NCBI GenBank assembly: GCA_012295275.1
Contig: CM022672.1
Location: 2,027,943 to 2,091,942 of the forward strand
DNA length: 64,000 nt
From: Chrysomallon squamiferum
Taxonomy: Eukaryota > Mollusca > Gastropoda > Neomphalida > Peltospiridae
Reading direction: 5' to 3'
Position 1 is the first letter of the stretch, and each line of letters opens with the position of its first letter. Position numbers and translations under genes: made by a program. Below, piece by piece: positions 21,441-33,316 of this stretch. Below the pieces are notes generated by a model. The model made no database searches and was not told the DNA's origin. It saw only the letters and a program-made list of their open reading frames with translations.

Positions 21441-22180
21441 CGTTTATTATTTTATTGTGAGATTCCAATTAAGAACGTAACTTGAGTTATCAGAAGTGTG
21501 TTAAAAAGTGATAAAAGAATTAAATAAAAAATACCTTTTTGTCAGAACTGAAAAAAAAAACTGAAACAGAAACAGCAATAATAAATTTACCTAAAGTAGA
21601 CTGTTATTTTCTTCTGTAGATATACTGCTGTGGTACAATCATTATTTTATTATGAAATCTTAATTAAATTAGAGACTTATTTATCAAAGTATAATACATT
21701 TTTTTTCACAATATGCAATTAATAAAGTGGGTTTTTTTTCAGATTTGAAAAAATATAAAAGAATTTACTAAAAAGGCTGATATATATAAGCAGTACAATT
21801 AAAATGTGTTAAAGATTTCAATACTTTCAGAAAAAATGTTTTCGACTTTACCAAGATAGGTTGATTTTTCAGAAATCTGTTTAAAATCTGGAGCCAATAA
21901 ATTGATTTTATGTCCATAATTTAATATTTCTGGTTCCATTTTATTGTAATAACATTTATCAAAAGAGGGCTGAGTTGTAAAAAAATCTTTAATAAGATCT
22001 ATCAAAATACTGAGTTAACAAAGATTACATTTTTTAATTATTGTCAGAATATAGAATTAATTCCTTTTTTCTTAGGTGAAATTGTAAAATATTACAAAAA
22101 ATAATGTAGTTTTACTTCTTAGAAAAAATATTTTATATTTATCAAAATATGGAGTTTCTTGGACATTTATTTAAAACTGG
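21440..22180 (+). repeat. Diverged tandem duplication, ~200-bp unit
   Basis: CGTTTATTATTTTATTGTGAG, AATTAAG, GAGTTATCAGAAGTG and TTTTTGTCAGAACTGAAAAA (from 21,441) recur as CATTATTTTATTATGAAAT, AATTAAA, TTTATCAAAGTAT and TTTTTTTCAGATTTGAAAAA (from about 21,642). Later TTTATCAAAAGAGGGCTGAG, ATCTATCAAAATACTGAG and TTTATCAAAATATGGAG suggest further partial copies to 22,180. Confidence 0.6.
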
Positions 22181-22189
22181 TTAACATGC

Positions 22190-22560
22190 AGGATGTCAAT
22201 GCATCTGATTTCCTTTCTCATTACGAATGTAGTTCATAACCCTGTGCATAATGTCATATACCTAAACCTGTATGATTGCAAACAAATATATTCCTTAACC
22301 ACATGCACATTGCTACACCTAGTTCTTATCCATATCTGTGATGCCTTGATTATATCTACAGTCCTTAAGCATGTGTGTGTGATGCCAGGGAAGGGTAGTT
22401 CCTTACCATATGTACAATGCAAATATGAATAATGCCATGTAACTATAGTCCTTAACAAAATATTTAATGCCAAGCAAATGTAGCTGTTAATCTTATGTAC
22501 AGTGGAAAACACAGTTCTTAATCATCAGTAGGATACCATATAAATATAATCCTTACAAGT
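22190..22560 (+). repeat. Diverged short tandem array, ~30-59 bp spacing, about 9 copies
   Basis: The motif is AGTCCTTAACCATATGTACA followed by AATGCCATG. Variants of (G/A)TTCCTTA(A)CC occur near 22,231, 22,290, 22,322, 22,361, 22,398, 22,449, 22,483, 22,513 and 22,550. Spacing is irregular (30-59 bp) and copies are strongly diverged. The frames at 22,193-22,512 on both strands are products of this array. Confidence 0.7.
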
Positions 22561-23155
22561 TTAAAATTTAAAAAAAAATAAAAAATAAATAAATACATAT
22601 TACTGTATACACCAAATCCCTAATAATGAAATTTCTGAGGCTGCACTGGGCTGCAGTAATTGACTATAATTTGGAAGAGTCTGCTGTAGATGTTGTAATA
22701 ATGAATACTGGACAGTTACAGCATTTGATATACACTGATTCCCATGATAAATGGTTCCCACTAGGTATACATACGCGGGTTCTTGCGATAAATGGTGCTT
22801 GCTAACTGTTGCTATGACAAAATATCGTGGTTCCCCCTCATCCCTCCCGAACGAAGAAATCCTGTTTTATTTGAACAGCAGCAGACAACTGGCTTAAAAA
22901 AACCTGAAGTTTAGGAATGATTTATAGGTCCAAGAAGACATTAAACTGTGGACAACAAGTTATTTTCCTGCCAAAAAAAACGTAGCAAAACAGATATGAT
23001 TACCATTGATTTTCACAGACACTCACCAGCACATATCATTATTGTAACATTTAGGCTAAATTGAACTTAAATTATAATTTTTTATAGCAGATACAGTTAG
23101 AGTATTATGATTAGAATATTGCAAGAAATTCTTTTATGTAAAATAAAATTATAGA
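22561..23155. other. Intergenic stretch with a small local duplication
   Basis: GATAAATGGTTCCCACTAGG and GATAAATGGTGCTTGCTAAC occur about 45 bp apart near 22,747 and 22,788. Nothing else is recognised. Confidence 0.5.
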
Positions 23156-23159
23156 ATTT

Positions 23160-23240
23160 GTTTATATATTTGTCTATCTACGTATCTCTCTATCTTTCTA
23201 TCTATTGATACACATCTACATATAAATACCTACCTACCTA

Positions 23241-23287
<47 letters not shown>

Positions 23288-23312
23288 GCATATATATATA
23301 TAAATGTATGTA
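23160..23312. repeat. Compound (TATC)/(CCTA)/(TA)n/(TATG) microsatellite
   Basis: TATC-like units pass into CCTACCTA, then about 38 bp of TA dinucleotide (23,242-23,279), then TATGTATG. Confidence 0.95.
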
Positions 23313-24760
23313 TGAATTAATTTGCAGTATAGACTTATTGCTAGATATTTATTATTTATATGATATAAATTCTAAATTTATTAATTTTGTTAAATATTTA
23401 TGTATATCTAAATTATAATTCCAAACAGAATCACTATATATGTTATATTTATAATGAATAAAAGCACAATTCTAGAAGAACTTTTTATATTACAACTTCA
23501 TCCTTAATTTGAATTTTTAGCATCAAAATCTATTTTTAAATAATGAACTCTATTATATAAATGAAACCAGGCAGCTGAAAAAAGAAATGATCGTCACATT
23601 TTAGCAAAATAGCTGTCCTTATATTTGTACAAAATGAGTAGACAACATAAGCTTTTTTAAATTTCATTTTGTCATAAAACTATGAAGCTTCAGTCATGAT
23701 AAAATTTATGTTTCATATTTTCTGAATATTTAAACAAGTAAGAACACACACGCACACACACACGTGTATATGTATGTTATGTGTGTATTTGCTAAATACA
23801 GAAATGCTGCAGACTAACAGCAACAAAAGAAAACAACTTCATTGTTCTTTCATTAAGAAATATAGAAATTCTTATTAAAAATAAACACTTCTCAATAAAA
23901 ATAGTAAATGATCAGTTATGATTTCACTTTTCCAAATAAAATCATTTGAAAGAACTTTAAAGTGAATTTACATTCATTATTTTTCAACTTTCCTTTAAAC
24001 TTTCTTTCTTTTTCAACTTTTATATACACTTTTTCTTCATTTTTCATTCGAAATCGTTGTTTTCTCAAACTATAAATGTTTTTTTTTTTAAACAACTATC
24101 GTCTATTTTCTGTGAAGTTTGCATCAGTATTGAGTTGACATTTTTAAAAATAAGTAACACTATCATCATTACTGTAGCATTACTGTTGTGAAATTCTGTT
24201 TCTTTTGTTGATGAACCTTCTGGTTTCTGTGAATTTTATGTGTATTATTTATAAGACAGGCAAAGTAAATACTGGTGGAAATGCAAATGTTCTCAGTTAG
24301 ATGTTTTATTTGTTATCTGGTTTTGAAGTCAGCCAAAGCACTGCTAAAATTACAGCATGAAGTCAAAAACAAACAAAAAAACAAAAAACAAATTCAAAAC
24401 ACATTTGTTAAAAAGCACTATTTTAGAACAATGACTGCTTAAATTCTGATGTTATACTCTTTAAAATGTTAACAAACATACAGAGAATGCAAACATAATT
24501 TTAATGTTAACATTTTGACATGACATGCAGCTAAATGTCTGCCACTGTTATCTTCAAAATCATCATATCCTTTTATATAATCTATTCCTCCAAAGTATAT
24601 TGATGTTTTGTTATAACAACACCTGCTGATGCTAATTTGTGGTAATTTTGTTTCTAATTCAGTAAGCAGAACACTGAACTTTATACAGATGAGTCTGGTG
24701 CATTCTTCATGATAGAAGAAACCGCCAGTATTTATTTAAATTAACTCTTCAAAATTCTTT
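23313..24760. other. AT-rich stretch without recognised genes
   Basis: Nothing coding is recognised. A short CA/CG-containing microsatellite lies at 23,745-23,765 and an A/C-rich run at 24,365-24,400. Confidence 0.6.
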
Positions 24761-24762
24761 TA

Positions 24763-24763
24763 C

Positions 24764-24800
<37 letters not shown>

Positions 24801-24812
24801 GTTATTATTTAT
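24763..24812. repeat. (ATT)n microsatellite
   Basis: About 48 bp of ATT triplets with one GTT interruption. Confidence 0.95.
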
Positions 24813-24894
24813 ATTGAGTACACAGCAAATTTTATTTGTTACCAGTAATGATAATCCTGATGGTTTACTATTATCAGTTAACAAATACAGATTT

Positions 24895-25040
24895 TAATTT
24901 ATACCTTCCCATGGGTAGAATAGATACTGAAAACCAGGTCATGAATCATTTAGTGAAATGGGATATAGCCCAATGGATTCACTGAAATGGATCATTTTAT
25001 GATTTATACCTCAGATAATCAACCAGCCAATGAATTAAAA
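24895..25040 (-). mobile_element. Molluscan SINE copy, minus strand, includes head region
   Basis: The + strand shows TTATACCTTCCCATGGGTAG, AAAACCAGGTCATGAATCA, GGGATATAGCCCAATGGATTC, ACTGAAATGGATCATTTTAT and ACCTCAGATAATCAACCAGCC. The block ATAGCCCAATGGRTYCACTGAAnnGGATC is the reverse complement of the SINE junction between tRNA head and core (GATCGATCCCCgtcgGTGGGCCCATTGGGCTATTTC). This is one of the more complete copies. Confidence 0.8.
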
Positions 25041-25339
25041 AAAATATTTTTTATGGCATTTGAGTATGAAAAATAATTTATTATTAAAATTGTTATTCAA
25101 ATTTATATGTCTGTAAGAAATTTGCCTGTAAAACTGATATACAAAAATGTGCAATACAAGTAAATTTTAAATTAATTTACGAGCTGCCCTGAGTGAACAT
25201 CACAGGTTTAGTCCAGAGACATGTTGCAATTAATTTTAATATTAATATGAAGAGACATAAAGTAAAAAATAGATAATTAAAAACTTATGAAAACACCCAC
25301 ACAAAAAACAAAACAAAAAACCCCAAACAAACAGATATC

Positions 25340-25434
25340 CTATTGCAGCAGTAATGACTATTTTATATACACCTTCTCAAAACTGAGAAAGACATACCTT
25401 GACCAGTGATACACCAAATTAGAAGCATTGGCTT
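25340..25434 (-). mobile_element. Molluscan SINE copy, minus strand, core only
   Basis: GCAGCAGTAATGACTATTTT, ATATACACCTTCTCAAAACTG, GACATACCTTGACCAGTGAT, ACACCAAATTAGAAGCATTGGC. Reverse complemented, this follows the core closely: GCCAGTGC.., TGGTGTATC, GTATGTC, CTG..GGATGGTGTATATAAAA, TTGCTGC. Confidence 0.8.
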
Positions 25435-26360
25435 TTTACAAAATGTATAATAATTTATGCAAATTTAAGACAGAACATCATTACAGATACACATAAATCC
25501 TGCTTAACAAGATTTTATTTGAGGAAAGATTAGATTAGACTAGACTGAACAAGGAAAGTTTTGGTAATGAATGACAAATGTGTATTTGGATGATAATTTG
25601 TGGTCTAGCCAATCCACTGACAGGTGTAAGGTGCTAAAGTTGGATGTCATGTTGACGGTTTTACAGTTTATCCTACTGTGTCAGGTTATTAGCTACTGCT
25701 AGGATTTGATCCCTGTATTTCTTACACTCTTGTTGCTTAAGCTTAAATCATGGTTAAGGAGGAACAGCTAAAACTGCGACAGATCTGCAAAGTTACGCAT
25801 TATACATGAATGACTGAAACTGAAGTAGCTAGAAAAAAACTTTGAAATGATAAGATTTTGAGTGCTCTAGCTTGAAACTTTATCCTGATGTCACTAATAG
25901 AAGAGGACAAAAATATTTGTAAAATATGACAGTGTTGAAGTATTGATCCTTTATATGAGCGGTATGAGAGAGATACACATTTATTAAGAGTTCTCAAGTT
26001 CAGTGAAGAAAAATGATAAAAAGATACTATGATGCATTCTGGCTTTAAATGAAATTGAAAAATAAAAAAATAAGAAGAAGAAAAAGAAAGAAGGAATCCT
26101 TCATGTTGTTTTTGATTAATGGTTACAGTTTTTTTATTTTGAATCTAAGCCTGAATTGTAACCAGACCTCTTCAGAGTTGCATCTGGACTATTTAACATT
26201 CCATCCAGTGAAAAAGACAGTGGTATGTATTTTCTATGACAGTGTTTTTGGTTTTGCTATTCTCAGTATAACAATGCTTTTAGTTTGCTATTTTATGCAT
26301 AATAGTGCTTTTAATTTTCTATTTCAAACGTAACAGTGCTTTTAGTTTTAATACAGTAAC
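25435..26360. other. Intergenic stretch without recognised genes
   Basis: The frame at 26,049-26,333 begins with a lysine-rich AAG/AAA stretch and continues with a short repeated TTTTAGTTT/TAACAGTGCTTTTA word (26,240-26,350). I regard it as non-coding. Confidence 0.55.
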
Positions 26361-26362
26361 AT

Positions 26363-26508
26363 GATCCATCTGCCTGAGCCTGCCATTTGGGCGATTTCTA
26401 CTCCATACAGAAAATCAAAACTGGTTTATCAAAAACCATTCTTTCCCTCTTATGGGAGGGTGTATATAAAATTAAATTTTTCTGCTAAGTTTATGAATAG
26501 CCCAAGAT
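26363..26508 (+). mobile_element. Molluscan SINE copy, + strand
   Basis: CCATTTGGGCGATTTCTACTC, ACTGGTTTATCAAAAACCATT, TTATGGGAGGGTGTATATAAA, TCTGCTAAG and ATAGCCCAAG occur in SINE order (CATTGGGCTATTTC, ACTGGTATATCAAAGGCCGTG, TGTGGGATGGTGCATATAAAA, GCTGCTAA, GTAGCCCA). Confidence 0.82.
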
Positions 26509-26779
26509 TACTTCTCTTATATTATCATTATGTATAGCACATAATATCAATACCAATAAAATAGATTGTGATGTTGTTAAAAAAATATTTTTTCACACTA
26601 TTATTGTGACTGAGATATTGCACTGTGTCACTGTGTGAAATTTTGCCAATAAATTCCAAGAATTCATCTGTCACTAGTAAGGTGAACTTAAACTAAATTG
26701 GTTGTCAGAATTTTCATTTTTACTGCTGATTGCTTTTATCCTTGTGTCTAGACAGATACAAATTTAGCAACAGTATCTT

Positions 26780-27710
26780 TTCTTCATTTTGACAACTTTT
26801 ATGAATTGTTTCAGTTTTATCTTTGACTTAAGTTTGATGTTTCTGACAAATCATCATGGTTTGACTGTTTTATATTTACCTTTATCTCATAATGAAAATA
26901 TTATCAGTAAAAAACCCATATATAAAATGTTTCAAATTTACTTTTATTTGTCAGCTTATTTTGGACAATTACCTGGAAGTCAAGCACAGCCTGTTTAAAA
27001 CCCAATCTTTAACTCACATCTCCTATTTTCAACAATTTCTGCTTACAAATATTAATTATTCTAAATTCTACTTTTACTATTTTTGGTAACTTCACTTTCA
27101 AATATGAATGATTTCAAACAAACATTCATATCTGAAAGCAAAGAAAAAAAAAAAATTAAATTTTTACTATTTAAATTTTACCTTTCAATTCAGTGCAGTG
27201 TTTTTGAAAATTATTATTTATTTCAGATTCAAGTAAGCTTGCTTACTTAAAGATAAATTCACTCAAATCTGAGCTGTGGGTGATGTTTTTGACCATAATT
27301 AAAATATGAATTATTCTAAACTCTACTTTTGATGTTTTTGACAACTAGACTTATAAATATGAATTCTTTCAAAATTGTATGTTCATGAAAAAGGTTTCTT
27401 ACCAATTTAAAACATTTCAAATATATGTATAACTTGAGTTCAAGATTTTTGACAGTTACATAATTATGAGCTGTACCAAACTTTGCCTTTCACTTATTTG
27501 TTATTTTAACATTTTGAACTGATTCAAGTTTATCTTTATTTTATCATGCAATTTTTTTTTTAAATGAAGAATAAATTGCTAAAAATAAATTCTGTGTCTC
27601 AAAAATAAAAACTATATTTCACCTGACTGATTTGTGATTACAAACTGATATGAATAATGTCATCTTTACTTATCACATTTACTTGCTGTTTTTGAAAACA
27701 TTAGATATTT
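26780..27710 (+). repeat. Highly diverged tandem-repeat region
   Basis: Words recur through about 900 bp. ATTAATTATTCTAAATTCTAC near 27,048, TGAATTATTCTAAACTCTAC near 27,306 and GAGCTGTACCAAACTTTGCC near 27,467 are one series. TTTTTGGTAACTTCACTTTC, TTTTTGACAACTAGACTTAT and TTTTTGACAGTTACATAATT are a second. CAAATATGAATGATTTCAAA and AAATATGAATTCTTTCAAAA (256 bp apart) are the clearest pair. I cannot set a single unit length. Two short open frames here (26,789-27,089) are probably incidental. Confidence 0.45.
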
Positions 27711-28395
27711 TTTGTTTTCTTCAAACTTTTGTTTTGAATTGATGATGACTGAGAAGTGGAAAGGAAGTCACTCAGAGCTCTCCAAACTCTTTTTAACTCT
27801 CCCACCCCTTCAAGTAAAGATTAACCCTCTATCAACCATTCTGGTTTGAGTTAGTATTTTTTTTACTTCAGAAGTCCAATATCCACCTCTAATGATTTCT
27901 GACCTGCAGAAGTGACTCACTGACCACACAGGGTCAATACTGACCACTTTGAAGACTCATAAAGAAATTCTAAGAAAATATTTTGCCATTCATAACCAAT
28001 CAATGTTTGTCATTTCCCACTATTTACTCTCAGCTGTATGTAATTTGAAATAAGCTGATGTGGTTTTCTTAATAAATATTTGTTTGTATGCTAGACACAA
28101 CAATACTGTTTGTTGTCAGTTATACAAATCAGAGAACAAATCCTTGTTAGACATCCTTTGGACAGTATGCTATTATACTTTCATTGTTAATTATATATGT
28201 GGGAAAGGATCAGTTCTTCTGAGAACATCCTACATACTACTTCCCAGTACTGCCACTGACCTCTGACTTGTTCTTAATGAGGGCTGTAATGTTCATCAGA
28301 CTTAAAATATTTGTAAATGATTCATAGTTTCTTTATCAGTGACAAAATTCAAGCTTCACATGGTTTCTTTTGTCTAAATGTATTCAGAATGATAA
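27711..28395. other. Intergenic stretch without recognised genes
   Basis: Slightly higher GC around 27,750-27,960 (CACCCCTTCAAG, GACCACACAGGGTC). No open frame longer than about 70 codons and no element recognised. Confidence 0.55.
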
Positions 28396-28397
28396 AA

Positions 28398-28610
28398 TAG
28401 TAATAGTACTAGTAATAGTAGTAGTAATAATAATAATAATAATAAAACTGATGATGATGACATTAGTGTTAATGATGACAATATAATAATAATAATGATA
28501 ATAATAACATCAGAAGAAGAATAACAGCAACAATACTTCTACTACTGCTATTGCTAAAACTAATAATAACAGGAATAAAATCATTAAGAAAATAATTATA
28601 GAAAATGAAC
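28398..28610. repeat. Degenerate AAT/AGT/GAT trinucleotide tract
   Basis: About 200 bp of AATAAT, AGTAGT and GATGATGAC triplets. Confidence 0.85.
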
Positions 28611-29250
28611 TACAACATAATCATTATTTAAGAAGAAATAATTAACATAGATGATCAGCATATTGTTTACATTTCTGATTAAGTGTAATTACATAGAAAC
28701 ATTAAAATGTATGAGATATAAAAAAAAAAAAAAGAAAGTCATCACCTTACTGACATTTAAAAACCTGGTTATGAGAAATTAGATCAGTGAACCTATCAAC
28801 ATGGGAATGAAAGAGATTCAAAGACCTGAGAACGAATCCATTCATCATAGCTGACTTGTTGAAAGTCAAGAGATAATTTTGTTTAAAGAGATTAATAAGA
28901 ATTAGATGATTTGAAAAACAATGGCAACAATGATAAAATAACAATGATGATGATGATGATAAATTAAAATACTGACATTGAAAATGACAACAGTTTGAAG
29001 TTCTGAAATTTACCTATAAGCTGTGGTTCATTGTATGATGAAGATAAAAGTTTTTTCATTGATTGAAAAAACTTCACTGTGATGCAAGTAAAGATAATTG
29101 TGATGAAGTATTAGTTGTGAATAAGAGTTTGTTCAGTCGTTTTAAAAGAGAATAAATTTACAAAATATTAAACTGCAAACTGAAAGAGCAAGTATATGGA
29201 AACAGAACTGCAACTGACTGTAACAGGTTTTTTATTTTTATATTTTTGTT
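28611..29250. other. AT-rich stretch without recognised genes
   Basis: Nothing beyond a poly(A) tract at 28,719-28,733 and a short (GAT)n at 28,945-28,962. Confidence 0.55.
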
Positions 29251-29251
29251 T

Positions 29252-29256
29252 ATATA

Positions 29257-29292
<36 letters not shown>

Positions 29293-29342
29293 TGTATGTA
29301 TGTATGTATGTATATGTATATATGTATGTATATGTATATATG

Positions 29343-29373
<31 letters not shown>

Positions 29374-29400
29374 ATGTATGTATGTATATGTATGTATATG

Positions 29401-29434
<34 letters not shown>

Positions 29435-29477
29435 TGTATATGTATGTATGTATATGTATGTAAGCATATGTGTGTAA

Positions 29478-29509
<32 letters not shown>

Positions 29510-29535
29510 ATATTTATGTAGATAGATAGATATCA
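29252..29535. repeat. Long (TATG)n/(TATATG) microsatellite with (TG)n end
   Basis: About 240 bp of TATG units interspersed with TATATG, then a (TG)n run at about 29,486-29,510 and GATAGATAGATA. Frames on both strands (up to 122 codons) are repeats of YVCM or HTYI. Confidence 0.97.
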
Positions 29536-30050
29536 TTTATTATATATCTTAAGAAGCAGTGTGATATGAGTTGTTCTGTTATGTAAAGGTATGTATTAAA
29601 AATCATTTGTTGCTGATTGATAAATTAGTTGTTAGGTAATGACTGAAACATTGTTTCAGAAATAAATTTTAAAGGAAATTTGTCTTGCAACCTATCATGG
29701 CTCAGGTCTGTTCTTTAACTACCAAACTCCATCAGCATAGATAAGTAAGTCAAAAAAACTAAATACCCTTTTTTCCCAAGAGTTTGCACAATTTATAAAG
29801 CAACTAGCACATTTTGTTTCTTGTTTATTTCACAAAGCTGGTTTATATATTATGAATTAATAGATGGGTAAACAGCATGGTCAAAGCAGGCTGGTTTGCA
29901 GATGTGTTACAGAAAGAAATATAAAGATATTCTTTGTTTACTGATAGAAATGTCAGAAGCAAACACCAAAAGCATATCTTACTGAGAACCATGGGATATC
30001 TAGAACTGATCTTTATGTCCATAATATCCAGTTCTAACTTAAAGGCAAAA
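29536..30050. other. Intergenic stretch without recognised genes
   Basis: No motif, frame or element is recognised. Confidence 0.5.
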
Positions 30051-30051
30051 T

Positions 30052-30555
30052 GGAGGTGACTAAGATTTTTTTCTCATTCCAACTCAAACATTAATTTGTT
30101 CTGTTTATTAGTGAGACATGTAGTCTACTTGTTCATTATTTCTAATTCCAAATAAACACAAAACATTTTGTTCAGTGTATACTGACCAGATTTTTATCCC
30201 ATTCCAAACTCAAACAGTCATTTATTTTGTGTCTAGGACTAATTAGCATTTTCATTATTTCCTGTTTCATTTGAAATGCAAATATTGCTGATCATCACTG
30301 GATATCATCAATTTACCAGTGCATTCATTATTTACCATTCTAACTCAAACTGTGAGTCATACCACCAGTATAAGATTAGTAAGGTTGTTTTTTCCAGTTC
30401 TAACTCAAGACAAATAATGCATCAGTGTTGATCATACTCATTATTTTATCATATTCATTATTTCCCAATACAATTATCAAAGATTTTTTATTTTTTATCA
30501 ATACTGGAACACTTGTTCATAATTTCCCATTCCAGACAGTGCTCAACAAATTTGG
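30052..30555 (+). repeat. Diverged tandem array, ~55-70 bp unit, about 8 copies
   Basis: The motif is TTCATTATTTCCCATTCCAA followed by CTCAAACAG. Variants occur near 30,072, 30,137, 30,192, 30,254, 30,325, 30,390, 30,458 and 30,513. The last copy, ATTTCCCATTCCAGACAGTG followed by CTCAACAA, also matches the core start of the molluscan SINE, so the array may have grown from a SINE segment. Confidence 0.7.
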
Positions 30556-31325
30556 AACTAATCTCACTGAAAGATCTTAAACTATCATTTTTGCAGGAAT
30601 GATCAAAGAGAGATAAAAGCAATGAGAATCTGATGCAAATATTGACACAGAAGCATTATTTAATTTGCTTTTTTATATCCTTCCTTTACTTTATTACAGG
30701 TACCAATGTACCCAGAATAGGTCAAAGAAACCAGCAGACACTGACTGTTGAAAGGCAGTACAAATTACAATGCAGATCATCATCAAGTAATGATTGCAAC
30801 ATCATGTTTGAATACTTGTTTTGACCCAGTTTGGTCACAAATGTCAACAGAAAGACACTTAATTGGCTTGGCCAAACGAATGTTATCAAATTATGGTCTA
30901 GAATTGAGCACTGAGTGTTGTAATGCAGTTTTGATCTGCCTGGGAATACAAATTATAGGGTAATTTCAATTCCATGCAAACAAAACTAAACAGACTACCA
31001 CGTCTCTTATGCAATGTGGCATAACAATACTGAAATTTATGTAATTGAAGATTATTGTTTTTCGTTGTTCTCTGTTCGGAACAAGTGAGATATGACGACA
31101 AGGATTATGTGATGTAGATTATCTAAGCTTTGTATCTTGTTTCAATAATAATAATAAAAAAATGTCTGCATGAATAAAATAGATTAACAGTGTTGAATAG
31201 TACTGCACCACTGCTGAAAATGAGATATTCAAATATGCTTTACAAGTTTTGTTAACACAAATTTGCAAATGAAAGAAAATTTAGAATAATACATTTTTGT
31301 AATCCATATGCTGATTTAATTATCA
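30556..31325. other. Intergenic stretch; weak exon-like frame at 30,700
   Basis: A good-looking acceptor (CTTTACTTTATTACAG ending at 30,699) opens a 41-codon frame to the stop at 30,822, and an overlapping 71-codon frame runs to 30,963. Neither translation resembles a known family, so I do not call a gene. Confidence 0.4.
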
Positions 31326-31329
31326 GTCT

Positions 31330-31690
31330 ATTGAACCCTAATTCCATCTGTCTGTCTCTTCATAGATCCATCACATGTGTTTCAATTATCAATATTTTCA
31401 TCCATCAACCATCCATACATTTATTCTTCCATTCATTTATCCATCTATCTATCCATTTGACAGTTCATTCACAAACTGATTTACTGATCATGGTTGTAAC
31501 TTCCTTCCAACCCTCAGTCTGTCCTTCAAAACCATTTTTCACTCTTTCCATTCACAATTCCTCTGACACATTCATTCCTTCATCTGTTTGTTGTGTACAT
31601 ACTATCCATTCATCCATCCATCCATCCAACCAACCAACCAACCATTCTTCAAACTATCCATCCATTCCAACATCAGTTAACACAGCAATC
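31330..31690. repeat. Degenerate (CCAT)n/(CATT)n/(CAAC)n tract
   Basis: CCATCCAT, CATTCATT and CAACCAAC units fill most of the interval and generate a His/Ser/Ile-rich 121-codon frame that is not a gene. Confidence 0.85.
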
Positions 31691-31849
31691 AGTTGATCCA
31701 CCCATTTAATGACTAGCATTACTTCAGGAGATAAATACAGACATCTACTACATTTGTCACATCTTAGAAATACTCAAACAAACCTTTCCAGGTAAAGGAA
31801 GACATTTGAACACCTCTTTAATGTTTATCTTTTCTCTTTATTTATTTTA

Positions 31850-31905
31850 TTTTTTTCTTTCTTTCTTTCTTTCTTTATTATTATTATTATTGTTATTATT
31901 ACAAT
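31850..31905. repeat. (TTTC)n and (ATT)n microsatellite
   Basis: About 20 bp of TTTC followed by about 25 bp of ATT triplets. Confidence 0.9.
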
Positions 31906-32160
31906 TATTTGGCTGGCGTGGCACAGTTGGTCAATGAAGAACTGGCTAATAAAAGGCACATTAAAAATGATATAGTGTAATCCATTAGCCATCATTAAAT
32001 GAAATCATCCTTCCGGGAGACCACAGCTGTGTTAGTAATTTCCTGCAGTGGATACACTGCAACCAGTACCAGCAGAGTAATCTGACTGGCTAAACCCATT
32101 GGTTTGTTATTTATACCCTTCTTCTGCTTCTTTCGTTTCTAATGGAGCATTTGGATTAAA
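31906..32160. other. Complex segment with a box A-like word; possible SINE relic
   Basis: GGCTGGCGTGGCACAGTTGGT resembles a tRNA/SINE box A region, but no box B follows at the right distance. CAGTGGATACACTGCAACCAG further right is a short imperfect palindrome. I cannot decide between SINE relic and unique sequence. Confidence 0.25.
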
Positions 32161-32290
32161 TGGTATATAATCACCTGTCCAAATTGCAGCAATCTGTAGA
32201 TTGATGTTATTACCTGAAGACATTGCTGTTATATCATCTGTTCAAATTATAGAAGTCTGTACATAATTGGTGTGTTATATAATTGATATT
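32160..32290 (+). repeat. Two-copy tandem duplication (~65 bp)
   Basis: TATAATCACCTGTCCAAATTG, CAGCAATCTGTAGATTG recurs as TATCATCTGTTCAAATTATAG, AAGTCTGTACATAATTG. Confidence 0.65.
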
Positions 32291-32405
32291 AAAGTAGTCT
32301 TGGTGCCATATTGTGTTTGAAGCTGATTTTAACACTAAAAATGTAATCCATGAACTTATACATTAATTCTAGTATGTCAGGTGCTCTGTCCAGTTTCTAA
32401 CTATT

Positions 32406-32552
32406 AGCACTAAAAGAAAACCCATGTCTTACATCAAGTTTGTAATTACACAATACACTAAAAGAAAACCCATGCCTTACATCAAGTTTGTGATTACACA
32501 ATACACTGAAAGGAAAACCATGTATTATATACTTCATAATTACTGTCAACAC
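32406..32552 (+). repeat. Tandem array, 48-bp unit, 3 copies
   Basis: CACTAAAAGAAAACCCATG starts at 32,408 and 32,456 and CACTGAAAGGAAAACCATG at 32,504, exactly 48 bp apart. The first two are almost identical (CTTACATCAAGTTTGT, ATTACACAATA); the third decays after 25 bp. Confidence 0.95.
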
Positions 32553-33100
32553 TAAACAAATAGCACACTTTTTTTTTCTTCAAGATTTTAATACTACATC
32601 AATATAACTATGTGCTTTATAAAACGTCTAGTTACTGCTAATTCTATTGTATCTTACATAATCAACAGAGTTTTGGTTTTCACCCAGTTTATCAGTATCC
32701 ATAAACCTGACATCTTAGATTTAATCAGTACCTGATTTGAAGATAGCAAGAAATAATTTTTTTTTTTTTTTCTTTCTAAAATACTGTAATGCAGACCATG
32801 AAATACAATATTATTCACATATGCACACACAAACACACTTGTTTGTAATCTGTGATAAAAACAACCCTGTCAGTGCCTCACTGATGATGATGCATTGTAA
32901 TTTGTTTTTCATCATTAAATGCAAACAGTCACCTGGGAACTACGTTGTGTTCTAATTTCCTGCGCTGGACGCCAAACAACCTCTGACCACTGTCTGACCA
33001 GCTAGTCAGTCTACCTTTGTCTGAAGTGATCTCCGTCTAGTCATGCAGACAGCAATACATTTATTTATATTCAAACATTTTCCTTCTTCTTCCTCTTCTT
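32553..33100. other. Intergenic stretch without recognised genes
   Basis: A poly(T) tract at 32,757-32,771. The sequence at 32,940-33,040 is more complex and CpG-containing (CTGCGCTGGACGCC), but no frame or element is recognised. Confidence 0.5.
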
Positions 33101-33101
33101 C

Positions 33102-33137
<36 letters not shown>

Positions 33138-33316
33138 CAACAGCAACAATAACAATAATAACAATAATAATAACACTAATAATATTATAATAATAACAAC
33201 AACAATAATGACAGTGATAATAATAATAATAAAAGCAATAATAATAACAACAATAACAATAACAATAATAATAATAACAATAATAATCATAATCATAATC
33301 ATAATCATAATAATAA
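33101..33316. repeat. Degenerate (AAT)/(AAC)/(AATC) trinucleotide region
   Basis: About 215 bp of AATAAT, AACAAC, AATAATC and AATCAT. Frames read poly-Asn on + and poly-Ile/Leu/Val on the minus strand. Confidence 0.95.

Noticed and set aside
22193-22512. Two opposing frames of 79 and 92 codons
   Set aside because: Both lie in the diverged short tandem array with irregular spacing.
29168-29536. 122-codon frame on the minus strand and matching + frames
   Set aside because: Translation of the (TATG)n microsatellite.
30700-30963. Exon-like frames after a good acceptor
   Set aside because: Two overlapping frames, both short and unrecognisable, with no downstream donor in consensus.
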